A stretch of DNA of 64,000 bases, from the NCBI RefSeq assembly GCF_954871325.1, contig NC_088777.1:53854703-53918702 (forward strand). The letters are read 5' to 3'. Source of the DNA: Gordionus sp. m RMFG-2023. Its lineage: Eukaryota; Nematomorpha; Gordioida; Chordodea; Parachordodidae. The notes under the pieces are model-generated. The model ran no database searches. It was not told the DNA's origin and saw nothing but the letters and a program-made list of their open reading frames with translations. Positions 50,623-61,560 of the stretch are shown here, piece after piece; the stretch's first letter is position 1, and every line of letters starts with the position of its first letter. The translations under genes and the position numbers were made by a program.

Positions 50623-52338
50623 ATGAATTTACGTCAAAATTCAAAAGAGAACCTGAATGGCCATAATAATGTAATATATTTTAAAAAAATAAATAGAATA
50701 CACATGTTTACAGGAATCAATATATGCTTTTAACGATAGCAATCCTATCATAGAAGATTTGCCCAGTATATCCTCAAAAAAAATGAAAGGTAAAAATTCT
50801 TCTTTTTCAAAAAGACGTGCAAAATTTCGTTCCAGAAATAAGTCAATATTGTATAAATCACGACTGGGAAGTAATTTTGATATTTTTAAATCCCAGACAT
50901 AAATTTAATTAGGTATTAATTCATCATTTGCTCAAATGACTATTCAAAGGAATAATCAGGCTCTAGCTACTGCATTACAAAGTTCTAAGCAAGAAACTAA
51001 ATTATTGCAAGATAATGTGTTATATATGCAATCAAAGAATCATGAATTAATGATTAAATTGAATGCCTATGTTATGGATAAATATAAATTTGACAATATA
51101 TTAAATGTAAATTATATTTTATTTAAAAAAAATTATATTACGATTTGAAATTAATAGAGTTTTGACTTCTTTGATAATCTTAATTAAATGCTTAACAAAT
51201 TCAAATTTATTGTCCTAATTACAAATTTTTATATATAAAAATATAGTTATGGGAACAATTCAAAATCGTTAATCAACACATGAGAGAATTGAAATCTTAT
51301 TATGATGTATCCCTTATTGAATTAACAAATAAAATAAATAATATGGACCGAGAAATAAATGAATTTAATACCAAAATTAACATTGCTCTTCTAACAAATA
51401 CATCCTTCTCAGCCCATTCTCCATCGATCCCTAATGGTTCAATTAGAAACAATGAAAATAGTATTCATGAAAATAGTATTCAAAATCAGCATTCTAAAAA
51501 TTTACCAATATCTGACAATTCTCAATTAAGATTAGAACCATCAGCTCCAGTTGATGAATTTGATTTAGCTTATAATAACAATGAAATAAATCCAATTGAA
51601 GTTAATAAAGTTATCAATAAAAATGTACAAATTAGCCCTAATAATTTACTATTATGCCAAAAAGAAAAGCTTGTCATTCCCAAACCCAGCTCCAAAGTAC
51701 CAACTCAAAATATGGCTAAAACTTTTAATCTTGTCAATAGACCATTGTCAAATTCTATACCTAATAATGGCTTGCCTGAAAACAGAAATCTAGTAGACAC
51801 ATTTGCTGTTTTGATGAAAGAGAATAAGAAAAGAAGGTATTCCATTATCATAGATCCCAAACAAGAAAAAAAATCTCTACTCAACAATGATACATATGTA
51901 GTCCCTCCCCTCATTAATTCTCAAAATTACAATGCTATTTGTTCACTTCCAAATGATCCCATTTTTCCCCTCAATAAAAATAATGACCACATTAGCCAGG
52001 ACATCAACCAAACAGGTAAACACAAAAATGTCTCAAATGCTTATGTGTATTCTACACAAGAAGCTAACATCGAGCCTATCCAAGATTTTATTCCAATGGA
52101 TGACAATGGGATCGATAAATCAACTAAACCCATGCTCAAAAAAATTGGGAAAGCTACATCAGTTACTAAAACTGCCAAAGTTTTAAAATTGATTTATTTT
52201 GATAAAAATATTCATAGTTTAAAGCTATCCAGGGTTATAAGTTATAAAACAATTATTAATGGGGGGTTATATATATTAATATTTCCTATGTCAATGCTTC
52301 TTTATTCCATATATCAAATCAGAAAACAAAATATTTAA
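50623..52338 (+). CDS. Shugoshin-like coiled-coil protein, four exons
   Basis: Exons 50623-50670, 50714-50789, 50913-51106 and 51247-52338; introns 43, 123 and 140 bp, phases consistent (469 residues as drawn). The second to fourth exons give a coiled coil around residues 47-140: IQRNNQALATALQSSKQETK, LLQDNVLYMQSKNHELMIKL, then LWEQFKIVNQHMRELKSYYD. The pattern N..LA.AL...K.E...LQD.VL.......EL..KL is that of the shugoshin N-terminal domain, which recruits PP2A to protect centromeric cohesin. The rest is Asn/Ser/Pro-rich. The last 50 residues are hydrophobic and AT-biased and may be unspliced intron after a donor at about 52179. An in-phase candidate terminal exon lies at 53309-53404 (PALAHLFPEIQSFKGVKIVT). 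I did not find the basic C-terminal SGO motif, so the name is provisional. Confidence 0.6.
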
Positions 52339-52952
52339 CAATAATATTAAAATACAAAAACCAAATTTTTAAGCCCTTCTTTTTTCTCAGTAAATATAAA
52401 TTAAATTTATTAATTATCTTATCTAGTCATAAAATAAAATATTAATTTTGATAATGATAATGATGACTTGACAAAATATCAATATTAATTTTGATACTGA
52501 TGACTTGACAAAATAACCAAAAAAAAATACATAATAATATATAACAATAACCACACAATAACTTAAAATAAAGTTAGAACCTATTTAAAAAAAAATTGGT
52601 TTAGGCAATGTTTTCTCTTTTATTAAAATTAAAAAAAAATAAATTTTGCCATTAGGAGAAAGAATCATTTACCACTTTACCAATATTAAGTATTGGATCA
52701 GATCAGAGCTAATATTTCAACAAATGCAACCTGATATTATTGTTTTACTTATTTTATGATTATTTATTGTGATGCATCAATATTTATCGGATTATGCTGA
52801 TTATTCCTCTTTTTTTGTTCAAAAAAAAAATTGGTCAATATTAAATATAAATCTAAAAAAACAAACTTAATGATTTTTAAAAAAAATATGCTAAAAATTA
52901 ATAATATATATATTTTTATGAGATGTTTATGATTTTCAAAGATCATGATTAG

Positions 52953-53163
52953 TGGTTGTTAAATAGTTCGTGTTTTAAAATGGCTAACCCAATATTTTTA
53001 ATATTTTTTGGCCAAAAAATATTAAGTAAGCTTGAAAATTTCTCTCATAGATGGCAGAAAGGTTCAGACATCTATTAACGAAATCTAGAGGCTTGCATAA
53101 TATTATTTTAGCTAAGATCCTAAATTTAAAATCAGCTGCTAATTTGAGTCGTTTAACAGTGGT
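52953..53163. mobile_element. GTGTTGTTAAA-family MITE, copy 5 (diverged)
   Basis: Left end GTTGTTAAATAGTTCG, right end GAGTCGTTTAACAGTGG, with the family interior CATAGATGGCAGAAAGGTTC. Confidence 0.7.
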
Positions 53164-53879
53164 AATTATAATAGAACTAGATTGGATATTATTTTCTAAA
53201 TGATAGAAAGATTTATGGAACATAAAAAGGAATACAACCATTTTATTTATATGACAATAAATTTACTGGATAAATAAGCCTAAGTCAATTGAATGCCATT
53301 TATTTTAGCCTGCACTGGCACACCTCTTTCCCGAGATACAGAGCTTCAAAGGTGTTAAAATTGTGACTGTCGAATCTATAAATTCCCCTATCAGATTAAT
53401 ATGACAACTCATTATTTAAAAAAATATTCAAAATGGACTTTGTATCCAAAGGGGAGTTCCATTTTTATACTATTGTCAACCTTATGCAAACTAGACAATT
53501 TTTAATTTTATTTGAACATATGCAATACCAGAATGCATGTATATTACTCATGATCATGAAGCAGAATTATCATGGAACTCAAGCTTAGAGCTCCAGGAAT
53601 CTCTATAAATGCCTATTTTCAGTTCACACAGCACACAGAGAGTTAAATACCTCCCAACTTTCATAGGAGTTATGCATTTATCTTGTGTGTGGCATAAAAA
53701 TTTCGTTTTTAATTTAAAATTCAGATTTACTGGATAAGGATTCAAGCAAAGATCTTTTTGATGACATGGCATGTGCCATATCAACGTACTCATTTAATAT
53801 TTAAAAAAAAAATCCTAAAGCAATTTTGAGAAATGCGTTTTTAGTTAACTCGGCTAACATATCTGGTTGCTAATAATAC

Positions 53880-54260
53880 AAGGTCTCAAAGTTGGGAAAA
53901 TTAGTGAACTTTCTAATCTGTAAAATTTTAAGATGCTTATATCTCAAAAACTATCTATAGTCAAAAAATAAATATAATATATCAAAATTGAGGGGGAAAA
54001 AATCTCCAAATGTCACTCATAAGGAAAAAATAATTAGGCGCCAATTCGATGCCTTAGCTTTCGGTTTACCTATATTATTGTTTTACCCGCGTTTTTGAGC
54101 AAGGGAGGGAGTTGATTTGCGATTGCCTTTTTATTTAGGCACCTTTAACAAATGTATTACGACGCGAAAACATTGAGGACGCTAACGGTTCTTCCGAAAT
54201 ATGTATATTTTTTTTTCACAAAAAATTGACATTTTTACACAAAATAGATGGCGATAATAC
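53880..54260. repeat. Divergent inverted repeat, left arm
   Basis: Pairs with the reverse complement of 55335-55710. Shared blocks: GCTTATATCTCAAAAACTAT, AAATTAGGCGC, ACGACG.GAAAAC, CGAAATATGTAT and AAAATAGATGGCG. About 70-75 percent identical, with indels. The 1.07-kb spacer holds a MITE and a GC-richer segment. Confidence 0.75.
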
Positions 54261-54864
54261 TAAACTACAAATTATCGTTAACATTTTATCGGTAAATTAC
54301 CAATAACGCGATACTTTTATACTAAAATATTTAGAATTCTTATTATAAATACCAATTAAACTGAGTGGGCTTTGGGGGGAAAAATGCCATTTAGACGTGT
54401 CAATAATGTAACAAATTTTCCAAATATTCATTTTTATTAATGATAACCATTGATTGCATTCGAGTGACTTGAATAAAACTTAGCCTCAATTTTATCCCGA
54501 GAAATGATATAAAAATATCTAATTTTTGCGTTCTGTTGAATCCTTCTTCTAAATTTATTTGCTCTTTCTCACATTCGTCTTTCCATAATCTTGTACCTTT
54601 AATATTTTCCTTAGAATTTACAAAAATATTCTTATGACAAGTTATTTGTTCTGAAACAGGTCTTTAGTCCAGATATGCCACTCAGTCATTATTCCCGAAA
54701 TAATCTTCACATGGTGGCAAAAATATTTTTGCGATTCTTATATTGTCATTCTACTCCATCCGAGGTAGGATTAATTTTTTGGGATGAATGGCAGTTGTAT
54801 TACGAATGAGAGAGATTGCTATATAATTCTTAGATGACTTAAATTATTAAGTGTCTCGTAATTA

Positions 54865-55055
54865 GTGTTGTTAAACAGCTAACTCAACATTACAGCCAAG
54901 AAAATATTCCATGAGCGTCGAAATTTCGCCAATAGATGTTCAATCCTATGTGCCATCTGAGCAAAATCTTTAGGCTTGTATAATATTTTTCTGGATAAAA
55001 TATTGAGGTAGCTGTTTTTAAGAATCAGCTCAAATTGAGCCGTTTATTAACACAC
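54865..55055. mobile_element. TA-target MITE, GTGTTGTTAAA family, copy 6
   Basis: Left end GTGTTGTTAAACAGCTAAC, right end GAGCCGTTTATTAACACAC, TA on both sides. Confidence 0.8.
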
Positions 55056-55059
55056 TAGT

Positions 55060-55265
55060 AATTAATCATGTGAATGGTAAACTTGCGCCGTATTTCAGTA
55101 AAACCCTTGTACTTCATCTTGAAACCACTAAGGCAAAATTTTCCTGGCCGAACATCGCACCTTTTAAGCTCTGTAACACGGGAGCCAGTCCAGTAATTTT
55201 TAACAAATTTAAAATGCGTGGTGGCTTGATATGGAATGGCCCAGAAATTCAAAATATTTTAGTAT
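55060..55265. other. GC-richer open segment, possible exon relic
   Basis: Both strands are open for 65 codons and composition rises against the flanks. Minus reads NYWTGSRVTELKRCDVRPGK; plus reads FSWPNIAPFKLCNTGASPVI. No family recognised and no clear splice partner. Lies between the arms of the inverted repeat. Confidence 0.25.
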
Positions 55266-55334
55266 AAAAAATAAAAATATCTTGTTATTGATAAATTTTC
55301 AAACAAAATGTTAACCTTAATTTGCAGGTTTAGT

Positions 55335-55710
55335 ATAGCGCCATCTATTTTATTCGAATTTTTGGTAAGGATACATATTTCGTAAAAGCCGATAGCGTCG
55401 CCGAGGTTTTCACGTCGTATATATATATATGTTTATAAAAGGAGTTTAGATAAAAGGGCAAAAATTTTTTTCTCGAAAATCAACTTCCTTTACTGCCTAA
55501 AAATACGGATAAAACGATATAAATAAACCGGAAGTTAAAGAGACAAATTAGCGCCTAATTTTTCTTATGATAGACCTGTAGAGTTTTTTTTTTAATCTAC
55601 AGTTTGATGTATTATTTATTTTTTTTACTATAAATAGTTTTTGAGATATAAGCATTGTAGAAATTTTACAGATTCGAAAGTCACTAATTTCCGCACCTTT
55701 AAGGTCCTGT
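55335..55710. repeat. Divergent inverted repeat, right arm
   Basis: Partner of 53880-54260. Confidence 0.75.
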
Positions 55711-55768
55711 ATGTCTAGAATAAAATTTATTTATTCATTGAATATTGCTACAAATTTTTTTTTTCAAT

Positions 55769-56497
55769 ATGCATTATATTACTCGTAAATCAATTTTAAC
55801 AAAAAACGCCAAGGTGTCCAAATTTGAGGATATAAAGGCTGTAAATGTTCTTCCTAAAAAGAGGGGACCTAAAATTGGCAGTAAACACGCTAAGTCCAAA
55901 GTTGACAATAAAAACGATAAAAAGTGTAACCCAACACGGCACGAATCTCATCAGATCAAGGTCGATCAAACTGCAGAAATGTCGCTGACAAACCTGGAAG
56001 ATCTTTCGTTCGGAGGAAAGTCTCCTCCTGTCCCAGCAGTCCTCAATAAGATGCTGCTCAAACACCGCATATCATATCGCCAAGCCAGAAAATACGAGGC
56101 CCGAGGAGTTGGCACTAAAAATTTAAAAAATAAGGAAGAAAAAGTGAATACTAAGACAACCCCTTTACTCCTCAAAGATCATTATCCAATTAACGCTTCA
56201 GATACCGATCTTCCTAGCCTCGGTCATGGCATCAATCTCGAGAAGCATGCCGATCATATTGGTGATTCTAATGATGTCACAATCAACATGCGGAAAAATA
56301 ATCAACTTTTATCCCCCACGTTGGTTTCTCCTCACAAACCCAGTTCGCTAACCAATCCTCTCGGTCATGTCACCACTATAAGCAAAAACGACGTTGACAA
56401 GCTCCCAATCACGGACACCACTTTAAACATAAATTCCGAAGGTCCTAAGCAAGATCAACTCGAAACTTTTAAGCAAGATCAAGTAGTTTTTTTTTGA
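55769..56497 (+). CDS. Unrecognised basic protein with AT-hook-like patch, 242 residues
   Basis: Start chosen at MHYITRKSIL because the upstream 18 bases of the frame are a T run without an acceptor; a 5' exon cannot be excluded. The sequence is much less AT-rich than its surroundings (coding-like). Basic patch NVLPKKRGPKIGSKHAKSK at about 27-46 recalls an AT-hook (KRGPK instead of RGRP), then Lys-rich linker, HRISYRQARKYEARGVGT in the middle, and a Ser/Thr/Pro/Asn-rich tail. The frame ends in a T run just after CAAGATCAA|GTAGTT, which could be a donor, so a 3' exon is also possible. Nuclear, DNA-associated role is only a guess from charge. Confidence 0.55.
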   Translation: MHYITRKSILTKNAKVSKFEDIKAVNVLPKKRGPKIGSKHAKSKVDNKNDKKCNPTRHESHQIKVDQTAEMSLTNLEDLSFGGKSPPVPAVLNKMLLKHRISYRQARKYEARGVGTKNLKNKEEKVNTKTTPLLLKDHYPINASDTDLPSLGHGINLEKHADHIGDSNDVTINMRKNNQLLSPTLVSPHKPSSLTNPLGHVTTISKNDVDKLPITDTTLNINSEGPKQDQLETFKQDQVVFF

Positions 56498-56576
56498 TTA
56501 ATGTCAAAAAAAATTGAATACTCTATTCACAAATTTTGTAGTGTTGCTAAAAACCTTGATTAATCAGACGGCTAAT

Positions 56577-56955
56577 AGTGCGCATAAATTGACCGTTTAC
56601 ATTTTGCCGTAATTTTTTAATAAAAAAAACGTAACGCGTCCTTTGTTTTAAATTGTGTTTATCATTCAAAATTTTAAATAAGTTCTAACGAAAAAAATGA
56701 TTCGTCTGCGAAAATTATATTTATCGTCTGCCTTCTTATTTCTTTTAATTTCTAATTTATTCCTTTTTTTTGGGATTGTAAGTAAGTTATTTAAATATTA
56801 CATTTTATATTAATATTACAAAGCGAAGAATAAAAAAAAGTAATGGAAAAGCAAACATATTTGCCTTTTTTTAAAAAAAATGGTTGCGCCAAACGGTAAT
56901 TTTTATCAATTCGCACTACGCCATTTGAAATGCACTATTGCTCACTTTGTGCGCG
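56577..56955. mobile_element. MITE, TAGTGCGCA family, copy 2 (diverged)
   Basis: Left end TAGTGCGCATAAATTGACCGT; right side ACGGTAATTTTTATCAATTCGCACTA, plus an outer CTTTGTGCGCG. Related to 35339-35570. Confidence 0.5.
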
Positions 56956-56999
56956 TTATAACACTTAGCCAAATATAGATTATCTAAGCTACAAGATTT

Positions 57000-58140
57000 A
57001 CTAAAAGAGAACCAAATCTTTCTCTCATCATATGTCGAAATATCGAGGCTTCGGTAATATTTGCTTAGCTAAAAATTTTTCCACTTGGTTCTTTTTTTTA
57101 AACATAAACAAAATTGAAAGTTTTGACAACACCGATAATATTTTGAATCTGAGAACCGGAAATTGCATTTAGACATCCATCCATTTTTATTTAAAATAAT
57201 TTTACGTTTTTTTTTTCGCTTCACATTCAAAATAATAAATTGTCCTGGTAAATTAGTCGTAATCTTCCTTTTTTTTTGCTGTTGCGACTTTATTCATTTT
57301 TTTAGTTAGTAGCTAGTTTAGTTGGGTAACGGCGAAATGTCGGTTAATTCGGCGGCTCAATCTTCAGGCTCCTGTCGGAGAAAATCCGTTAACATTATGG
57401 AGTTTTAATTTATATTAGTTTGAGCTGTTTTTTTTTAAAAAAACCGAAGTCAAAGCGATAATTTTCGGCAAAAAACTTTGTTTAACCGATTTTTTAACCG
57501 GTTTAACTTGGTTTAGCCGGTTTTTTAGCCAGCTAAAACTTGGTTTAGCCGATTAGTAAAAATGTTTTGTTTTAATAATAAAATTTTGATAATTATTTAA
57601 ATTCGCAAACAAAAGAAAAATGAATTTCAAAATTATTAATTATAAATTTAATATTTTCAATTAATATATCTTTTTTGGTAGAAATGTTCATACTATCGGA
57701 ATGGAAATGATTCATTATAAAATATAAATATACTTGTTAGCTGACACGTCAAAAATGACCGGAGGTTTGGCTGTTTCTCTTTGATTGACGAATCAGAAAT
57801 GTCCCATGATAATTTTCCATTATTTTTAAAATATGATTAACATTATATTAGTGCCTTCAGTATGAACAAAATTTCATGATGACCATCATCGAATAAAGGA
57901 AAAAATTCTGATTCCCCAATATTCTTGAAGCAAAATAACTGCTACTATTGTGAACCATTCACAGTTTTCTGGTTTATATCTACAAGAATATAGGGCATTT
58001 ATTGTTTGATGAAGAGAATATGGAGATGCTTAAAATTGAAAGCTGCACATGGGAAAATATATGATATTTCAGATAGATACAATTTGATTTTTAGTTAAAT
58101 AATTATATAACCTCTTTATTGGGATTAGCTTATTTGGCAA
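57000..58140. other. No gene recognised; small repeats
   Basis: 57480-57565 has short tandem GGTTTAGCCGGTTTTTTAGCC-type units. A worn GTGTTGTTAAA-type interior (CATATGTCGAAATATCGAGGC, TTTTGACAACACC) covers about 57000-57135. Confidence 0.4.
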
Positions 58141-58364
58141 ATGATAAAACATTCATCCCTTCAACTTATAACATTCACATTCAGCCCTTTAAATTTTTGT
58201 ATCTCGAATCCTTGCATACTCAGCCTTCCGGATATTAATTACATATTATCTGAGAGATCACAAATCATAATTATCTGCTCTGCCATATCTTTACTCTTCA
58301 TAAAGCGAATACTATACATTTATAATAATGATTAAACAATTCAATTTATTTTAATTATTCATAC

Positions 58365-58491
58365 CTGTAAAGACAATTACCATCGCCGATTATCCTTTCG
58401 ATAGAAAAATTTTCACCCCCATAATGCCATTTTAAAATTTGGGATATCTTTTCTTGATATCTGGAGGGGTTTCTGGGAGAACCCGTTGACT
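58365..58491 (-). CDS. Partial exon with OTU-protease active-site motif
   Basis: On the minus strand the frame reads ...YQEKISQILKWHYGGENFSI then ERIIGDGNCLYR, followed at once by a donor AG|GTATGA. GDGNCLYR is the catalytic-cysteine motif of OTU-family deubiquitinating proteases (Asp and Cys present). An acceptor AATAAG lies just before the segment. The next exon could start after TGTATAG at about 58315, but no clear OTU helix or catalytic His follows. It may be an exon of a host gene or a relic of an OTU-bearing DNA element; I could not complete it in either direction. Confidence 0.5.
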
Positions 58492-58530
58492 CTTATTCGG
58501 AAAGAACAGTCATGACCTTCGGAACAGAAA

Positions 58531-58947
58531 GTGGAGATAGTCGCAATGGCAACTGTGCTTCAGACAAATATTATCATTCATAATATCTATAAATGGGCTT
58601 ATTATACCCCAATTAAAATATTACATAATATAAATCAAAAATTTAATGTAAATATATATTTAAGAAATTATCGCGATCATTTTGACCGCATAAAATATAT
58701 CATTATCAAAAATACACTCATAAAAACTTACTCGAGGAATGTAAAATACATTTATAATAGAAAAAATAAGTATCGAATTTACTCGTCAAATAATAATACT
58801 GGAGTGATTCTAAAACGTTACAACCGGGACATATATTTTTTCAAAACCAAATATTTGAAATCGTCATTTATTAGCTATAAAAATCAAAAAATGAATAATA
58901 ATATATATTTTTTTAAAAAAAAGCACCAATCTTTTTTACAGTTATAA
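58531..58947 (+). CDS. Doubtful ORF, 138 codons, Asn/Lys/Ile/Tyr-rich
   Basis: An open frame longer than expected by chance in such AT-rich DNA, but composition is simply that of the AT content (many AAT, AAA, TAT, ATA codons). No domain recognised, and the upstream end overlaps the sequence just upstream of the OTU exon on the opposite strand. Listed because of length only. Confidence 0.2.
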   Translation: MEIVAMATVLQTNIIIHNIYKWAYYTPIKILHNINQKFNVNIYLRNYRDHFDRIKYIIIKNTLIKTYSRNVKYIYNRKNKYRIYSSNNNTGVILKRYNRDIYFFKTKYLKSSFISYKNQKMNNNIYFFKKKHQSFLQL

Positions 58948-59118
58948 CCCAGAAAACTCTGAAATCGTACGCAATTTTGCCGCGCCTAGTTTCGTCGCCA
59001 TTCTATTCCACTTATTTTCTATGATTTATATTCCCATTTTTTGTAGTTATTTTTATTGGGAGAGAAGTTTCAATTCATCGAATAATGAATTAACGAAAAC
59101 GCTCCTTTTCCTTCCACT

Positions 59119-59210
59119 AGGGATGTACCGATATTTTAAATCGGACCGGTAATCGGCCGATATCAATTTAATATCGGGAATATGGTATCGGTATTCCCCT
59201 ACCTACCACA
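59119..59210 (+). mobile_element. hAT-like terminus
   Basis: TAGGGATGTACCGATATTTT followed by ATCGGNN..CGATATC palindromic pieces, a form seen at hAT ends in several animals. No partner end found. Confidence 0.4.
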
Positions 59211-59405
59211 TAACATTTTAAAAATATTAAATAAAATGGGTTTGTTTGGCGGAATATAAACCAAACTTTCCTTCTCGGAACGGGAAAAGCAAAGAAGGAA
59301 AAAATGAAATATTTATTGAGATTTTCTTCAACAAGTTGTAAAAAACATGATCGAGTAATCCTTGTAAGTAAGGAAGGAAAATTTATATTATAAATAATTT
59401 TAATT

Positions 59406-59579
59406 TAGTGGTCGATTTTTTAAAAACGGCGTACTCATTTACTTCATCCAGAAAAATATTAGGCTAGTTCTGAAGATTTTGCTTTAGAAGTAACAAAGTT
59501 CTGGACATGTATTATCCTAATCTCGAAGCTTAGCCAATATTTTTCTGGCTAAAATATCGAGTTAGCCGTTTAACAACAC
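59406..59579. mobile_element. GTGTTGTTAAA-family MITE, copy 7 (left end eroded)
   Basis: Right end AGTTAGCCGTTTAACAACAC followed by TA; interior TTTTTAAAAACGGC and CAGAAAAATATTA match the family. A remnant right end of the same type is at 62520-62539. Confidence 0.75.
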
Positions 59580-61138
59580 TAACCTTTTATTAATCCTTTT
59601 ATTTATATGATCCCATAGCATTTTAAAAATAATGAGATAAAATTATGGAAAAAAAAATATATTAAAAGTTTTAAATTATGTACTAGAAAAAATTGATGAT
59701 CGTTTGAATCTCTCCCCCAGAAAAATATTACAATAATTTTATTGTAAAAAAAAATTAAAATTTACATCGGTGTGTATTATTTTTTTATCCTAAATTTTGG
59801 CGTATAATATCATAAATGTACCCACAACCGCTTCACTCAATTCGACCAACTATTCTTCGAATGACCGAATTTCCCCTTTGATTTCGGTCGGCTTTACTGA
59901 CATTGCACCTGCCACCAACGCTACTCTTCTTTATTCCTTCTTATCAGATGACTTGTTTCAATCACATCTTGAGTTAATCTTTTATGTCTTCTTAAGTTCT
60001 AAACGACGGCTGTCCCTCGTCTAGTATTCTTGGGGCTTATAACGACAGCTCGTGTCAGATAACCGCGTTATCGCCTTTACAATATTTATTTCTTCTAATA
60101 ACCGCACAAAATACTTGACCATTTATTCAACTGTTGCTTGTTTATCTCTGGTAACTGATCGGATCTTTATATCGCTATATTCGATTGACGAAAACTCGAA
60201 CCATATTAGCACTTGCTTTTCAACAATACACAGTTTCTAGTCGGCGATCATCGATTCATTCTATTCTCCTCTCGACCTTCGTTTCTTCTGAAGTCCCCCT
60301 GAAATTCTTTCGATAAATTATTATAGCTAGTCGCTTGTTTTGTTTCTAACCTTCTTTTATACTAAATGATTAGCGCTTTATCTCGGTAACCGATTGATGA
60401 TCATCGGTAAACGATTAACGATTGCCTTTGAACGATCCATAAATTCCTGTATACCGATAACTACTGATCTCCGAATTCCGTGTCTTCTGCGACAATTCGC
60501 TTTTGCCGATATATCGATTCTATTGTTTTTTTTTTCTCTAACTTGATCCTAGTCTCAATGTCCAAGTTCTTTTCATCATATTTCTACCTAAAATATTCTA
60601 TTTAACAACCCTTCATAACTCTTGATATATTTTATTTTATCACCTTTTCTTGCATCCGTTTCTTAAATTCAAAATATATAGCCCAGTATACCAATAAATC
60701 ATATATAAATATGTCCAATTCGTCTTAATATCTAAGGCTATCGCATCTAATCTAATTCTGCCTAAATTCTCTCTTAATTTCTGAAATATTTTATCACCTG
60801 TTTTCTGTTAAAATTAAATCTTAATTGCCCAACAAATTATATATTTATGTCAAATATCTAACATCCCTTCTATACCCTCAACTAGCCTAGTAGACTCATA
60901 TCTTCTACGAGTACTAACCATTTGCCTGTAGTCGACCTTTAGCTATTGATTGATGCTTATCTTTTGCCAAACCTTGCCTAAAGCTGAACTTAAATCTAAA
61001 ACTCTCTTAATCTTAAATTTATACCAAAACATCTTTTTTTTCACCTTTTTGTGGCATCGCACATTTTATTTCATCTTAATTAACGAATCCTTGTCCGCGC
61101 ATGCTCTTTACCAAAAAAAAATGACGCGGCTTCGCAAT

Positions 61139-61560
61139 CTCGTTGTTAAAAAACAACCAAATTAAGATTATCATGCAAAAAAAAACAACCAAATTATGAT
61201 TATCATGCAAAAAAAAAACAACTTAATTAATGTTTACCATCGATTTAACACACGTTTTTTAAAAAAAACAACCAAATTATGATTATCATGCAAAAAAAAA
61301 CAACTTAATTAATGTTTACCATCGATTTAACACACGTTTTTTAAAAAAAACAACCAAATTATGATTATCATGCAAAAAAAAACAACTTAATTAATGTTTA
61401 CCATCAATTTAACACACGTTTTTTAAAAAAAAACAACAAGACAATAAATTTCGCACACGTTGCATAAAAAAAAGAGCGACTAAATTATGTTTACCATCAA
61501 TTTAACACACGTTTTTTAAAAAAAAACAACAAGACAATAAATTTTGCACACGTTGCATAA
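61139..61560. repeat. Minisatellite, about 82-bp unit
   Basis: Units contain CAACCAAATTATGATTATCATG, CAACTTAATTAATGTTTACC and TTTAACACACGTTTTTT in order, about three full and several partial copies; the last part shifts to a variant with CGCACACGTTGCATAAAA. Confidence 0.92.

Noticed and set aside
53554-53793. Cys-containing 79-codon minus-strand ORF
   Set aside because: No domain, no splice partners, composition like the flanks.
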